DNA of 64,000 nt. Origin: Pleionea litopenaei. GTDB taxonomy: Bacteria > Pseudomonadota > Gammaproteobacteria > Enterobacterales > Kangiellaceae. Below the pieces are notes generated by a model. The model saw only the letters and a program-made list of their open reading frames with translations. It did no database searches and had not been told where the DNA came from. This document shows positions 17,963 through 27,251 of the stretch, piece after piece. The position numbers and the translations under genes are program-made. Numbering within the stretch: position 1 is the first letter of the stretch; the number at the start of each line of letters is the position of its first letter. Location: assembly GCF_031198435.1 (NCBI RefSeq), contig NZ_CP133548.1, positions 1,676,501 to 1,740,500 on the forward strand, written 5' to 3'.

Positions 17963-18625
17963 ATGATGAGTAAAAACAAAGTTGGCGAAGCCTATGATCA
18001 AATTACTCAAAGATGGGAAGCCCCTCACTTTGACTTTACTAATGGTATCGCCGCTCACGAAAAGGCTATCGCATTTAGTAAAAATTTCGATTTAGCTCAA
18101 AAACATATTTCAACTCAAAAACAGACTTCAACTCAAAGCACAAAAAACGCATTAGATGTCGGATGTGGCTGCACAAACCGCATCATTAACTTACTTGAGC
18201 GCCATCAATTTCAAGTCGATGCAATCGATGTATCTGAGCAAATGCTCATAAAAGCGAAACAATTACCTAGCAACGCTAACTATTATCATCAAGACATTCA
18301 AACGTGGTTACCAGAGAAATCTTACGATTTTATCAGCGCCTGGGACAGTGTCTGGCATTTGCCATTGCAACAACAAATACCGGTGATGACCAAGCTATAT
18401 CAGGCGTTAACAACTCAGGGCGTTTTAATTTTCTCTTTTGGCGGAACCAAAGACGCCGATGAGCATCAAAATAATGCAATGGGACCAACAATACCTTATT
18501 CAACCCTAGGCACGCGGGGTTTCCTCGAGTTGTTTCTATCCCTTGGAGCAGACTGCTGTCACTTAGAGTTTGATCAATATCCGGAGTTACATGCCTATAT
18601 GATCGTAAAAAAGCCTGAAGGTTAA
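17963..18625 (+). CDS. SAM-dependent class I methyltransferase
   Basis: 220 aa. Motif I is ALDVGCGCTNRIINLL near residues 64-79, motif II VDAIDVSEQML, and a later strand is YDFISAWDSVWHLPL. The AdoMet fold is complete; acceptor unknown. A Thr/Gln-rich insert (STQKQTSTQSTK) precedes motif I. The stop is 4 nt before the next gene, so the two are probably an operon. The gap 17851-17962 is a small AT-rich promoter region. Confidence 0.85.
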   Translation: MMSKNKVGEAYDQITQRWEAPHFDFTNGIAAHEKAIAFSKNFDLAQKHISTQKQTSTQSTKNALDVGCGCTNRIINLLERHQFQVDAIDVSEQMLIKAKQLPSNANYYHQDIQTWLPEKSYDFISAWDSVWHLPLQQQIPVMTKLYQALTTQGVLIFSFGGTKDADEHQNNAMGPTIPYSTLGTRGFLELFLSLGADCCHLEFDQYPELHAYMIVKKPEG

Positions 18626-18629
18626 GAAA

Positions 18630-19340
18630 ATGTCTAAACTGATTATTTCGATACTCTTAATAGCAACGTTAAACTTGGCAGTATCCGCTGAATTTCCGAC
18701 CAGCCAACGAGCCGAAAAAGCAATAAAGCGCGTAGAACCTCAATTAATTAAAGAACTGCAAGAACAACAACTCTCGTACGGTGCCCCCATATTTATTCGA
18801 GTATTCAAGCAATCCGAAACGCTAGAAGTATGGATAGAAAACGCTCAAAAACAATACAAAAAATTCAAGACTTATAAAATCTGTCGTTTTTCTGGCGATT
18901 TAGGTCCGAAGCTTAAACAAGGAGACTGGCAGAGTCCTGAAGGTTTTTACTTCGTTAATGCGAACCGACTTAACCCTTGGTCGCGCTTTCATCTGTCATT
19001 TAACATTGGATACCCAAACCAATACGATCGGTTTTACAAACGAACCGGAGATGCATTAATGGTTCATGGTAATTGTGTGTCGATTGGATGTTACGCCATG
19101 ACCGATGAAAAAATCGAAGAAATCTATGCGTTAGCCGCGGCGGCACTAAAAAATGGTCAACCCTTTTTTCGTGTCCATATTTTCCCTTTTGAGCTCAATG
19201 ATAGAAATTTAGCTCAGCATAAAGAACATCGCTGGTATGATTTTTGGAAAAATTTGCAACAGGGCTATCAGTGGTTCGAAGAGCATCATCAACCACCAAA
19301 CGTTAACGTCGTCGATGGTAAATACACCTTTGAACATTAA
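18630..19340 (+). CDS. YafK/DpaA-type L,D-transpeptidase-fold protein
   Basis: 236 aa with signal peptide (MSKLIISILLIATLNLAVSA). Catalytic motif HGNCVSIGCYAM near residues 148-159 (His-Gly...Ser-x-Gly-Cys), the L,D-transpeptidase signature as in YafK/DpaA, which in E. coli releases Braun lipoprotein from peptidoglycan. The segment KQGDWQSPEGFYFVN is typical. Acts in the periplasm on cell-wall cross-links; whether as amidase or transferase is not visible. Follows the methyltransferase by 4 nt. Confidence 0.85.
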   Translation: MSKLIISILLIATLNLAVSAEFPTSQRAEKAIKRVEPQLIKELQEQQLSYGAPIFIRVFKQSETLEVWIENAQKQYKKFKTYKICRFSGDLGPKLKQGDWQSPEGFYFVNANRLNPWSRFHLSFNIGYPNQYDRFYKRTGDALMVHGNCVSIGCYAMTDEKIEEIYALAAAALKNGQPFFRVHIFPFELNDRNLAQHKEHRWYDFWKNLQQGYQWFEEHHQPPNVNVVDGKYTFEH

Positions 19341-19372
19341 TCATCAAAATGAATGGCCAAAAACGTTAATCG

Positions 19373-20575
19373 TTATTGCTTCGCTTGGTTTAAATCAAAC
19401 TTTTGAAAGAAGCCAGAAACACGATGATCTTGCGTGGGTGCGAGAGGAATAAATCGACTTAACACGAGCGACGTTATTGCCATACCGGCACCGATCAAAA
19501 ATACTAACGACGGCGATGTTAACCATATGGCGCCAAAGGTCACAGGAATCACCACGGCAGCGATATGATTAATGGTAAAGCTTACCGCTGCGGTTGCCGC
19601 TAAATCTTTTGGCTCAGCGATCTTTTGAAAGTAGGTTTTAATGGCTATCGCCATAGCAAAGAAGAGATGATCAACAATATACAAACCGGCAGCTAAGTGA
19701 CGATCATCCACGAACGCATAACTGGTAAATACTAAGAATAAGCCAATATACTCAAATAGCAGAGCCTTGCGTTCACCAACACGGCCGATCCAACGACCAA
19801 TTTTTTCAGCAAAAAAGAAGTTGAACAGGTGATTAACTAAATAGAGAAGTGCAATATCACCGACGTTATAGCCAAATTTTTCTACCATCATAAACCCAGC
19901 AAACACCATGAAGATCTGTCTTCTCGCGCCACTCATAAAAGTCAGGGCGTAATACAACCAATAAGCTTTACGTAATACAATTTTTTTATGTTGTTCAACC
20001 GGTGCCTTAAACAAAGGAAACGCGAGCCACATATAGCCAATAATCAACAGGGCAGCACCCGAAGTTATTAAATACATATAAAGGTAGGGTAATTCGAGAA
20101 TGTTGTTCGCCAACCAAATAAAAGCGTAGACCGTTAAAGAACAGATAGATCCGATACCAATCAGCTTACCCATTTGTTGTGCAGCATGCTCTTTCTCTAA
20201 CCACTGCCACTTTAGTGACTGATTCAAGGTTTCAAAGTAATGAAATCCGGTCGACATAATAAAGGTGGTCACCAGCAAACCCATGGTGCTAGGAAAAAAC
20301 GGTGTCGCGAAAACTCCGACAGCCAGCAATAGAAGACTGATTAAGGCAAAACGCTGCTCATGCAACAGTGCCAGAATAAAAATTGCCGTGAAGGCTAAAA
20401 AGCCAGGTACTTCGCGAATACTTTGCAATAAACCAATATCTTGGCCATTGAATTGAGCAACATCGATGGTGAAATTATTCAGCAGCGTCATCCAGCTAGA
20501 AAAGGCTAACGGCATAACTATCGCCATTAACATGAGTAATTGAAATGGCTGGCGTTGAGCAGTCATCGTTGGCAT
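19373..20575 (-). CDS. MFS transporter
   Basis: 400 aa with about 12 hydrophobic segments, including a long cytoplasmic loop between the halves (FPLFKAPVEQHKKIVLRK) and the loop-8/9 motif WIGRVGERKALLFEYIG that matches the MFS A-like G-R-x-G-[ER]-[RK] pattern. Substrate not predictable. Convergent with the L,D-transpeptidase gene across 32 bp. ATG at 20575 with an AGGT. Confidence 0.85.
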   Translation of the reverse strand: MPTMTAQRQPFQLLMLMAIVMPLAFSSWMTLLNNFTIDVAQFNGQDIGLLQSIREVPGFLAFTAIFILALLHEQRFALISLLLLAVGVFATPFFPSTMGLLVTTFIMSTGFHYFETLNQSLKWQWLEKEHAAQQMGKLIGIGSICSLTVYAFIWLANNILELPYLYMYLITSGAALLIIGYMWLAFPLFKAPVEQHKKIVLRKAYWLYYALTFMSGARRQIFMVFAGFMMVEKFGYNVGDIALLYLVNHLFNFFFAEKIGRWIGRVGERKALLFEYIGLFLVFTSYAFVDDRHLAAGLYIVDHLFFAMAIAIKTYFQKIAEPKDLAATAAVSFTINHIAAVVIPVTFGAIWLTSPSLVFLIGAGMAITSLVLSRFIPLAPTQDHRVSGFFQKFDLNQAKQ

Positions 20576-20667
20576 TACCTATAAAGCTTTTGACTGGCGC
20601 AAGTGTACGTGAGTTACTTAACTTTCGCCAGTCGACGACCGATTAAATTTGATGACCTTGTTGGAAT

Positions 20668-21663
20668 CTAATAGTAGTTTAGCTCTGTGGTTTTTCCCTT
20701 AAAGATTCGATAAGACAATAAGGTATAAGCAAGGATCACTGGCAAAACAATCACCACCCCATAAAAAACAAATTGAAGCGAAGCCGTTGCACTTGCAGCC
20801 TCATCGGCGGAAAGCTGACCAGGAATCACATCTGGGTAGTAACTGTAAGCAAAGCCGGTTAAACACAGCGTAAAAATAAACGCGGCCCCCACAAATGGCA
20901 TCCAACATGCCCGATCTTCTTGTAACGGCACATAACGCAAATATTGATCAACGATCAGCCAAATAAGTCCGCACATGAGTGGAATTAAGAAAACCACCAA
21001 GGCACCGGGTAATGTAAACCAGCGTTCCGCGACTTGTGGATTGAGCAATGGATTGACAATACAAATCGCAATAAAAGAGAGCGCCATTAACCAACCCGAT
21101 TGCCGAGCTTTTTTCGCACCATAACGCTGTAACTCCCCTTCTGTTTTCAGTACCAACCAAGCACCACCAATATAAACATAGGCAGCCGCGGCTCCAATAG
21201 CGGTGAGAAGAGAGAAGACGATGGTTAGTACACTGTATTGAAATCCGGTAACGTACAATCCAAGCATAAAACCTTGCGACAATGCAGCCGTTAACGATCC
21301 CGCTTGAAATACTTTGTCCCATGTCGATTGATAGCGAGTCACGGCTTTCGCTCGAAAGTCAAAAGCTACGCCGCGTAAAATTAAACCGATCAGCATGATG
21401 ACCGCAGGCAAATAGAGTTCTCTTAGTACAATATTATGCGCCGCAGGAAAAGCGATCAGCAGAATGCCCACCGCCAACACTAACCAGGTTTCGTTGGCAT
21501 CCCAAAAGGGACCTATCGACGCAATCATTTGATTGCGATGTTGCAAGTTATTCTGCGGAAGTATAATACCAATCCCCAAGTCGAAACCATCGAGAATGGC
21601 ATACATTAATACGGCCACACCCATTAATAGTAAAAATATCGTGGGAAGTAATTCAGCCATCAT
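20668..21663 (-). CDS. cioB: Cytochrome bd-type oxidase subunit II (CioB/CydB)
   Basis: 331 aa, the length of the cyanide-insensitive (CIO) branch rather than E. coli CydB (~379). It begins with the FLLLMGVAVLMYAILDGFDLG segment, where GFDLG is the diagnostic motif, followed by FWDANETWL. About eight membrane segments. The start overlaps the cioA stop (ATGA), so translation is coupled. No CydX-sized ORF follows. With subunit I it would oxidise quinol and reduce O2 in the inner membrane. Confidence 0.92.
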   Translation of the reverse strand: MMAELLPTIFLLLMGVAVLMYAILDGFDLGIGIILPQNNLQHRNQMIASIGPFWDANETWLVLAVGILLIAFPAAHNIVLRELYLPAVIMLIGLILRGVAFDFRAKAVTRYQSTWDKVFQAGSLTAALSQGFMLGLYVTGFQYSVLTIVFSLLTAIGAAAAYVYIGGAWLVLKTEGELQRYGAKKARQSGWLMALSFIAICIVNPLLNPQVAERWFTLPGALVVFLIPLMCGLIWLIVDQYLRYVPLQEDRACWMPFVGAAFIFTLCLTGFAYSYYPDVIPGQLSADEAASATASLQFVFYGVVIVLPVILAYTLLSYRIFKGKTTELNYY

Positions 21664-23153
21664 GACACTATGCCCCCATTTGATTCAGTTTGAGAAGACG
21701 TCGTTGCGGTGTTGCTGGATTCAACCTGCCGTGTTTCTGTTGGCATTGCTTTTGTTAGCATTGCTTTTGTTAGAGTTGCTTCATCGTCTTGTACGGCAGG
21801 TGAACGCTTATGCCAGCTTTCATTGAGTGTTGTGATCTCATCCACTTGAACCGACTTGCGAGCCATATAAAACAAGGTATGAATATAGGCGTACAATAAA
21901 ACCGCATAAACAATGGCGTACAAGGTCAAAGAAATGCCAACATTTGCCGGAGGAATCGTAGTAGCAGCATCAGCGGTGGTTAATACGCCCGACACTAAAT
22001 ACGGCTGACGCCCTATTTCTGTAACATACCACCCGGCCAATGTCGCAACCCATCCTGAAAAGGTCATCCAATGCAAAGTTTTTAAAGCCCAGCTGGGTAA
22101 CGCATTTTTTCTTATCAGCCAAAAACTGGCTATCCAACTGCTAACGAACATCAACATACCGATTCCAACCATTACCCGAAAACCATAAAAAATCGGAGCA
22201 ACAGGAGGATGTTCACCCTTAAATTCATTTAAGCCTTTTATTTCGCCGTCTTTATCGTGGGTTAATATCAGACTCGCAAGATTCGGAACAGCCACTTCCC
22301 AATGATTGGTTCGTTCTTCTTGATCAGGTATTGCGAACAACAGTAATGGAACTCCGCGCTCGGTTTCCCAGACGCCTTCCATTGCCGCAACTTTCTGAGG
22401 TTGATGCTTTAACGTGTTTAAACCATGCAAGTCTCCGACAAAAATCTGAATGGGAATTAAGATGGCCGCGCTAAAACAGCCGATTCTTAACGCAACCCTT
22501 GGCGCTCGTTTTTCATCACCTTTTAAAATTCGATAGGCAGATATACCCGCAACTAAAAAGCTCGCAGTTAATCCTGATGCTAACAACATATGCATTAAAC
22601 GATAAGGAAACGAAGGATTAAAAATGATTGCCCACCAATCCGTTGGGTGTGCAATGCCATCGATCATTTCGAAACCTTGAGGGGTTTGCATCCATGAGTT
22701 TAGCGCCAATATCCAAAACGCCGACAACGATGTGCCAACTGCGACGAGCAACGTCGATAAAGTATGAAACCAAGGAGGTAAGCGTTTAATACCAAAAAGC
22801 ATGGCACCTAAAAACGTCGCTTCCATAAAAAAGGCGGTTAATACTTCGTAGCCTAACAAGGGGCCCGCAATGTTGCCCACTTTCTCCATAAAGCCAGGCC
22901 AGTTAGTGCCAAACTGAAAGCTCATGGTGATACCACTAACAACACCAACCGCAAAGGTTAGTGCGAAAATTTTGACCCAAAATCGGTACACTCGCATCCA
23001 TACCGGATGGCCAGATATATGATGACGAACTTTGATGTAAAATAAAAACCACGCGAGTGCGATAGTGATGGTGGGAAATAAAATATGAAAACTAATGTTC
23101 AACGCAAACTGAATTCGAGACAGTATTAAGGTTGACTCATTGACCATATCCAC
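21660..23153 (-). CDS. cioA: Cytochrome bd-type ubiquinol oxidase subunit I (CioA/CydA)
   Basis: 497 aa. Start GTG at 23153 with AGGAGG 8 nt upstream (alternative ATG 6 nt later). Heme-ligand region NISFHILFPTITIA is at the N-terminus. A short Q-loop, with KHQPQKVAAMEG at its start, replaces the long E. coli type, and GRQPY follows in WYVTEIGRQPYLV. The tail has a tandem TKAML/TKAMP repeat. Nine or so membrane helices. Operon cioA-cioB with the GbsR regulator 76 bp upstream on the same strand. Confidence 0.93.
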   Translation of the reverse strand: MDMVNESTLILSRIQFALNISFHILFPTITIALAWFLFYIKVRHHISGHPVWMRVYRFWVKIFALTFAVGVVSGITMSFQFGTNWPGFMEKVGNIAGPLLGYEVLTAFFMEATFLGAMLFGIKRLPPWFHTLSTLLVAVGTSLSAFWILALNSWMQTPQGFEMIDGIAHPTDWWAIIFNPSFPYRLMHMLLASGLTASFLVAGISAYRILKGDEKRAPRVALRIGCFSAAILIPIQIFVGDLHGLNTLKHQPQKVAAMEGVWETERGVPLLLFAIPDQEERTNHWEVAVPNLASLILTHDKDGEIKGLNEFKGEHPPVAPIFYGFRVMVGIGMLMFVSSWIASFWLIRKNALPSWALKTLHWMTFSGWVATLAGWYVTEIGRQPYLVSGVLTTADAATTIPPANVGISLTLYAIVYAVLLYAYIHTLFYMARKSVQVDEITTLNESWHKRSPAVQDDEATLTKAMLTKAMPTETRQVESSNTATTSSQTESNGGIVS

Positions 23154-23228
23154 GGCAGTAACCTCCTACAGTGGTGAAAGAACTGCTTAAAACAACAGTC
23201 CATTAAAAGTTAACTAAAAAAATGAATA

Positions 23229-23780
23229 TTACGACTCTGAGCGCGACAACAGACGATCTTTCATTCCTAAAACTTTACCCACGCCCGAGCCAAGTTTGAG
23301 TAAAGTTTTTAAGTTATCAGGGTTCATTTTTTGAATGTCATCGAACCAACGCAAAAACAGTTCGAGCAAGTCATGAATCTCTTGCATTTTGGCGTGTGCG
23401 TAATCGTTCGACGGATCACTTTCGGCGTTCATCAATTCGCTGCGCAACACCGATAATGTAGGATCCACTTCTCGCTTGCGGCGTTCAGAGAGCACTTGAA
23501 GAGCAAGCTCCCAAATAGTGCCTGAAGGTTTGAAGTAGTCTTTGCGATCACCAGGTTGCGGTTGAGTTCGAATGAGCTGCCAAGACTGTAACTCTTTCAG
23601 CCCCATGCTCACGTTGCCGCGAGACACGCCGAGCATTTCAGCAATTTGATCAGCATTCAGTGGATTTTCAGACAGAACAATCAACGCTAACATTTGACCC
23701 ACTGTGCGGTTGAAGCCCCAGCGGCTGCCCATTTCACCGAAGTGAACGACAAAAGACTCAATATCAGAAGGGATATTCAC
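23229..23780 (-). CDS. GbsR/MarR-family regulator linked to cioAB
   Basis: 183 aa. Winged HTH in MLGVSRGNVSMGLKELQSW and RTQPQPGDRKDYF; N-terminal GEMGSRWGFNRTVGQ is the GbsR-like signature. The C-terminus is helical (dimer). GbsR/MarR proteins next to bd-oxidase operons are widespread, so it probably controls cioAB and itself. A perfect 18-bp palindrome lies 58 bp upstream (23838-23855). The leader repeats GTGAGGTT three times before the ATG. Confidence 0.88.
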   Translation of the reverse strand: MNIPSDIESFVVHFGEMGSRWGFNRTVGQMLALIVLSENPLNADQIAEMLGVSRGNVSMGLKELQSWQLIRTQPQPGDRKDYFKPSGTIWELALQVLSERRKREVDPTLSVLRSELMNAESDPSNDYAHAKMQEIHDLLELFLRWFDDIQKMNPDNLKTLLKLGSGVGKVLGMKDRLLSRSES

Positions 23781-23837
23781 TTTAACAACCTCACTACAAA
23801 AACCTCACTTTAAAAACCTCATCACCAAAACCTGAAC

Positions 23838-23855
23838 TTTCAGAAATTTCTGAAA
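23838..23855. promoter_or_regulatory. Candidate GbsR/MarR operator (18-bp perfect palindrome)
   Basis: TTTCAGAAATTTCTGAAA, fully self-complementary, in the leader of the regulator gene. Perfect dyads of this size suit a homodimeric MarR-type protein. The rest of the gap to 24025 is AT-rich with no ORF. Confidence 0.5.
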
Positions 23856-24025
23856 ATTATATAGATAGTGACGCCGATCAACAAGCAAAGTCGATAGATT
23901 AAATAAGAATAATTATTAACCACATTTTTACTATGGCTTTTTCGCTCAGTAAATGCGTCGATTTGTATGACGTTCGAATAGGCAAAACAAAGGCGAGTGT
24001 ATTTGATGCGACCGACTAGGCGCGC

Positions 24026-24847
24026 TCAAGACTTAGCTTCTGCCAGGTTTGTCGATGCTTTTTGCGAGGTAAATAACGTCACTTGATTTATCAAGCTGAC
24101 CAGCACAAAACTTAGCAGCATGAGTAGATACCAAGAGCTCAATTTTGCCCATGAAACCAACCTCCAGCTTTCTGATTGATTTGGGTAGTGCCAAATATCG
24201 ACAAAGGTCGCTATATTTTCGGCAAACCAAATAAAAAGAGACACTAAAAACCAACCCAGTAAAAGAGGCATTGAGCGATGCTGTTCAATCACTCGAAAAT
24301 AAATTCGGGTAGAAAAAAACATCCAAACTGTTAAGGCTAATAAAACCCAGCGGAAATCCCAAATAAAGTGATGCGTAAAAAAGTTAAGGTATATAGCAAT
24401 CACCAAGGCAATGGTTAACTTTTTATTTGGATAGTTTGAATATTGAAAATCAAACAATCGCCAAACTCGTGCTAAATAACTACCAACCGCGCTGTACATA
24501 AAACCCGTAAATAAAGGAACATTGGCAATGCCAAAGTAATAATCTTCGGGGTAGTACCACGAACCTATCGCGTCAGAAGTTTTAAATAATTCCATAACCG
24601 TCGCAACGATATGAAATATAACGATGACCAAGGATTCTCGCCACGTTTCTAACTTGGTCGCTAATAAAAACACTTGAAATGCAATCGCTGATAAGAAGAT
24701 GAAGTCGTAGCGATGAATGGATTCAAGTGGATACCAATACTTGGTCACAATCATAACCAATAGAAGGAATCCACCGAACAAACACGCGTAAGCCTGCTTT
24801 AATCCGAAACGAATAAACTCTTTTATATAATCTACCAACACGATCAC
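24026..24847 (-). CDS. DUF817 family membrane protein
   Basis: 273 aa, GTG start at 24847. Conserved N-terminus [13 protein letters not shown] and later [21 protein letters not shown] and FHYWPN-like [10 protein letters not shown] match the DUF817 family. About eight hydrophobic segments; aromatic-rich. Function unknown. Divergent from the CvpA-type gene; the 209-bp gap (24848-25056) would hold both promoters. Confidence 0.8.
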   Translation of the reverse strand: MIVLVDYIKEFIRFGLKQAYACLFGGFLLLVMIVTKYWYPLESIHRYDFIFLSAIAFQVFLLATKLETWRESLVIVIFHIVATVMELFKTSDAIGSWYYPEDYYFGIANVPLFTGFMYSAVGSYLARVWRLFDFQYSNYPNKKLTIALVIAIYLNFFTHHFIWDFRWVLLALTVWMFFSTRIYFRVIEQHRSMPLLLGWFLVSLFIWFAENIATFVDIWHYPNQSESWRLVSWAKLSSWYLLMLLSFVLVSLINQVTLFTSQKASTNLAEAKS

Positions 24848-25056
24848 TACTCTATTTTTATTGACGTCTTTTTACACATATTAATCAGTCAACGCAACCT
24901 GACAGCGGCGATAAAAAGATCCACACCGACAAAACCCTCAACCATACGACCGTGAAATTTCGGCAAAATTCAGTCGTTATAATTGCGAAACACTCATTTA
25001 TTGTTCAAACTAGGTATCACTAACGTTGATTTTCTAAAACCATTACCGAGAAGCCC

Positions 25057-26172
25057 ATGCTTTATATTCTGATACTCCTTGCCGCTGTCAGTTACTTTGT
25101 TTATCAAGGGTATCGAAAAGGTATAGTCAAGCTTCTGCTGCGAGTCCTCGGATTAGCCATTGCCTATACCGTCACCTTTCTTTTTGCTCCCGGTGTTGCT
25201 CATTGGCTCAACCAGAGTTCGACACTGAATGGACTACTTGGTTATCTTGTCGCCGCTATCGCACTGTTTGTGGTCACCAGTGTTATCACCGACCTCTTAT
25301 TTAGTTTTATCTACAATCGACTAACGAATAAAGGACAAAACTTATCGTCTCCTAATCGAATAGCGGGCGCGGCCGTCGGTAGTTTGATTGGTGTATTTGT
25401 CGGACTATTATTGGTTTGGGCTGGTTCGACTGGCGAGCAAATTTTAAAACGTCCGGTTGCAGACTCAACCGCCACAGCCCCCACCGTAGAATTCAGTGCC
25501 GTAGAAAAGTGGTCACGACAGTTTATCAGTCAACTGGTCAAAAGCGCCATGTCGGTGACCACCGATCAACCCGAACTGGCAGAGGTCACTGCAAAATTGA
25601 TGGAAACACCCGAGGTAACGATTCATCACGTTCGCGGGCTAACCAGCAGTGAAGAGTTTCGTGACTTATTTTTAGATCCTCGCAATCAATCGGTGCTTAA
25701 CCAAGGTGACGTGAATGCCATTGCGCAACTGCCAGCCTTTCGCCGCTTACTTAATCAACCAGACTTCAAGGCTTTGCAGAGTGAGTTAAACACTGACTCT
25801 AATGATCAACAGCCCATGGCTGAGAAAATTCGGGATATGTGGGCACGGGCTCAGTTTGTTCAGAACGATCCGCAAACTCAAGCAATTATTAACGACCCTG
25901 AGCTTCGAGAGCTGTTCAATCGAGGTGATGTATTGAAGCTACTGAACTCAGAAAAAATCACTCAACTCTTTGAAAGACTCGTCTCTCCTGAAGCAGTTGC
26001 CTACTCGCAGCAGCTCAAAGCAGCGGAACCCTCAACACGCTTAACCACCACCGATGAAAGCGATATCAAATCCAATAAGATTTATCGTTGGGTCGATGAA
26101 AAGGGTCAAATCCACTACTCAGATGAAAAGCCAAAGCAACCAACAGATAAAAATTCAGAGGATCAACCCTAA
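25057..26172 (+). CDS. CvpA-like membrane protein with C-terminal DUF4124
   Basis: 371 aa. Residues 1-125 are a four-helix CvpA-type membrane domain (GYRKGIVKLLLRVLG; then SSPNRIAGAAVGSLIGVFVG, which carries the family's N-R..G...G..G loop). A long linker with helical repeats follows, with recurring LFNRGDV-type motifs. Residues 340-371 form a DUF4124 motif (KIYRWVDEKGQIHYSDEKP). CvpA proteins act in envelope or stress functions. The combination is a two-domain design. Confidence 0.8.
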   Translation: MLYILILLAAVSYFVYQGYRKGIVKLLLRVLGLAIAYTVTFLFAPGVAHWLNQSSTLNGLLGYLVAAIALFVVTSVITDLLFSFIYNRLTNKGQNLSSPNRIAGAAVGSLIGVFVGLLLVWAGSTGEQILKRPVADSTATAPTVEFSAVEKWSRQFISQLVKSAMSVTTDQPELAEVTAKLMETPEVTIHHVRGLTSSEEFRDLFLDPRNQSVLNQGDVNAIAQLPAFRRLLNQPDFKALQSELNTDSNDQQPMAEKIRDMWARAQFVQNDPQTQAIINDPELRELFNRGDVLKLLNSEKITQLFERLVSPEAVAYSQQLKAAEPSTRLTTTDESDIKSNKIYRWVDEKGQIHYSDEKPKQPTDKNSEDQP

Positions 26173-26358
26173 ATCTCGGATTCAATTTGCCTATTAGCGT
26201 CAAACTTCTATACTCATAGCAATATTCTAGGTTTCACTGACCTAGTTTCACTTGGAAGTGACGTCATAGCGGACTGCAATGATTGAGCTTTATGAGAGCT
26301 TCACCATTCATTGCCGTGCCGATAGACATTTTTGAATGCACTTAGGCAGCGTTTAACG

Positions 26359-27054
26359 ATGCGACGACCAAACGTACAACAAGCACCTGAATTACTCGGT
26401 CTATGCCCGGCGGTGCGCAGACGGTCTAGGTTGAAAAAAGTGCGGTCCCTTAGGCGAGCAACACTCGCCCTATTCGTCACGATAACCGTCTTAGTCAATC
26501 ACTCCATCAATGCATTCGAAACGGATCCAACACTCAAGCGCAGCCTGATTGAAAGTCACCAATATCAACTCGAACAACTCAGTTTGCAGCCAGAGCTGCG
26601 TTCGTTGATTGTCCGTCCTATGACACAAGAACACATGCGTTTCGTTTTAGCCGAAGACCAAACTTGGCCCATTGATCATCAAGAACAGCAAAAGCGATTG
26701 CCTCAAAAACTGAGCGCTCAATTAAAGTATTTAGTCAACGACCCACAATTTCGATTCTCAGAAATTCTTCTTACCGATTGGTTCGGCGGCCTTATTAGCT
26801 CTTACCCGGGCTCCACTGATTTTTGGCAAGGAGATGAAACTAAATTCATCAAGCCTTTTATGACTCAAGAACGGTACGTATCAGAAGCACAGTGGGATCA
26901 AAGTTCCAATACCTATTCATTTCACATGGCCATCCCAATCGAATCAAACGGACAAATCATCGGTGTATTAATTGGTGGTATCGACGTAACCAGTGAAAAC
27001 TTAAATGAGTTGTCCTTATCTGACCTGCTCAAGTTGAATATTCAGACCAAATAG
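26359..27054 (+). CDS. Periplasmic Cache/PDC-type sensor-like protein
   Basis: 231 aa from the ATG at 26359 (an in-frame TTG at 26332 is alternative; AGGCAG lies upstream of the ATG). A basic N-terminal stretch precedes a membrane anchor (ATLALFVTITVLVNHSINAF). The rest looks like a PDC/Cache domain: FSEILLTDWFGGLISSYPG, WQGDETKFI, and FHMAIPIESNGQIIGVLIGG. There is no signalling domain after it. Likely binds a small molecule outside the inner membrane; partner unknown. Confidence 0.75.
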   Translation: MRRPNVQQAPELLGLCPAVRRRSRLKKVRSLRRATLALFVTITVLVNHSINAFETDPTLKRSLIESHQYQLEQLSLQPELRSLIVRPMTQEHMRFVLAEDQTWPIDHQEQQKRLPQKLSAQLKYLVNDPQFRFSEILLTDWFGGLISSYPGSTDFWQGDETKFIKPFMTQERYVSEAQWDQSSNTYSFHMAIPIESNGQIIGVLIGGIDVTSENLNELSLSDLLKLNIQTK

Positions 27055-27093
27055 TATTTAGACTAAATAGTATTCACGGACGCCTGTACTGTT

Positions 27094-27234
27094 ATGAATG
27101 CCTCTACTGATGGTGATTTTAACGATGGTTATTTTAGAGATGGGCATTTTAACGATATTCACTTTTACTATAACGCTATAGAACAGCGTTATTTGTTTAA
27201 AGTTTGCTCACTTGTGACAATTTGCCTCCGATAG
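27094..27234 (+). CDS. Possible 46-residue ORF with in-frame pentapeptide repeats
   Basis: MNASTDGDFNDGYFRDGHFN followed by DIHFY: four tandem 15-bp units (27109-27168) read as DG-x-F-N-like pentapeptides. It ends 17 nt before the cysG start, with C residues in the last ten codons. No ribosome site is clear. Could be a leader peptide or a plain tandem repeat. Confidence 0.25.
   Translation: MNASTDGDFNDGYFRDGHFNDIHFYYNAIEQRYLFKVCSLVTICLR
27109..27168. repeat. Four tandem 15-bp repeats
   Basis: Units begin at 27109, 27124, 27139 and 27154; consensus GATGGNNATTTTAAC. They lie between the Cache gene and cysG. Confidence 0.7.
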
Positions 27235-27251
27235 TACAGGTGGTAATGACA

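Noticed and set aside
26248-26261. TCACTT-GG-AAGTGA hairpin after the CvpA-like gene
   Set aside because: Short stem and no following T-run; not called as terminator.
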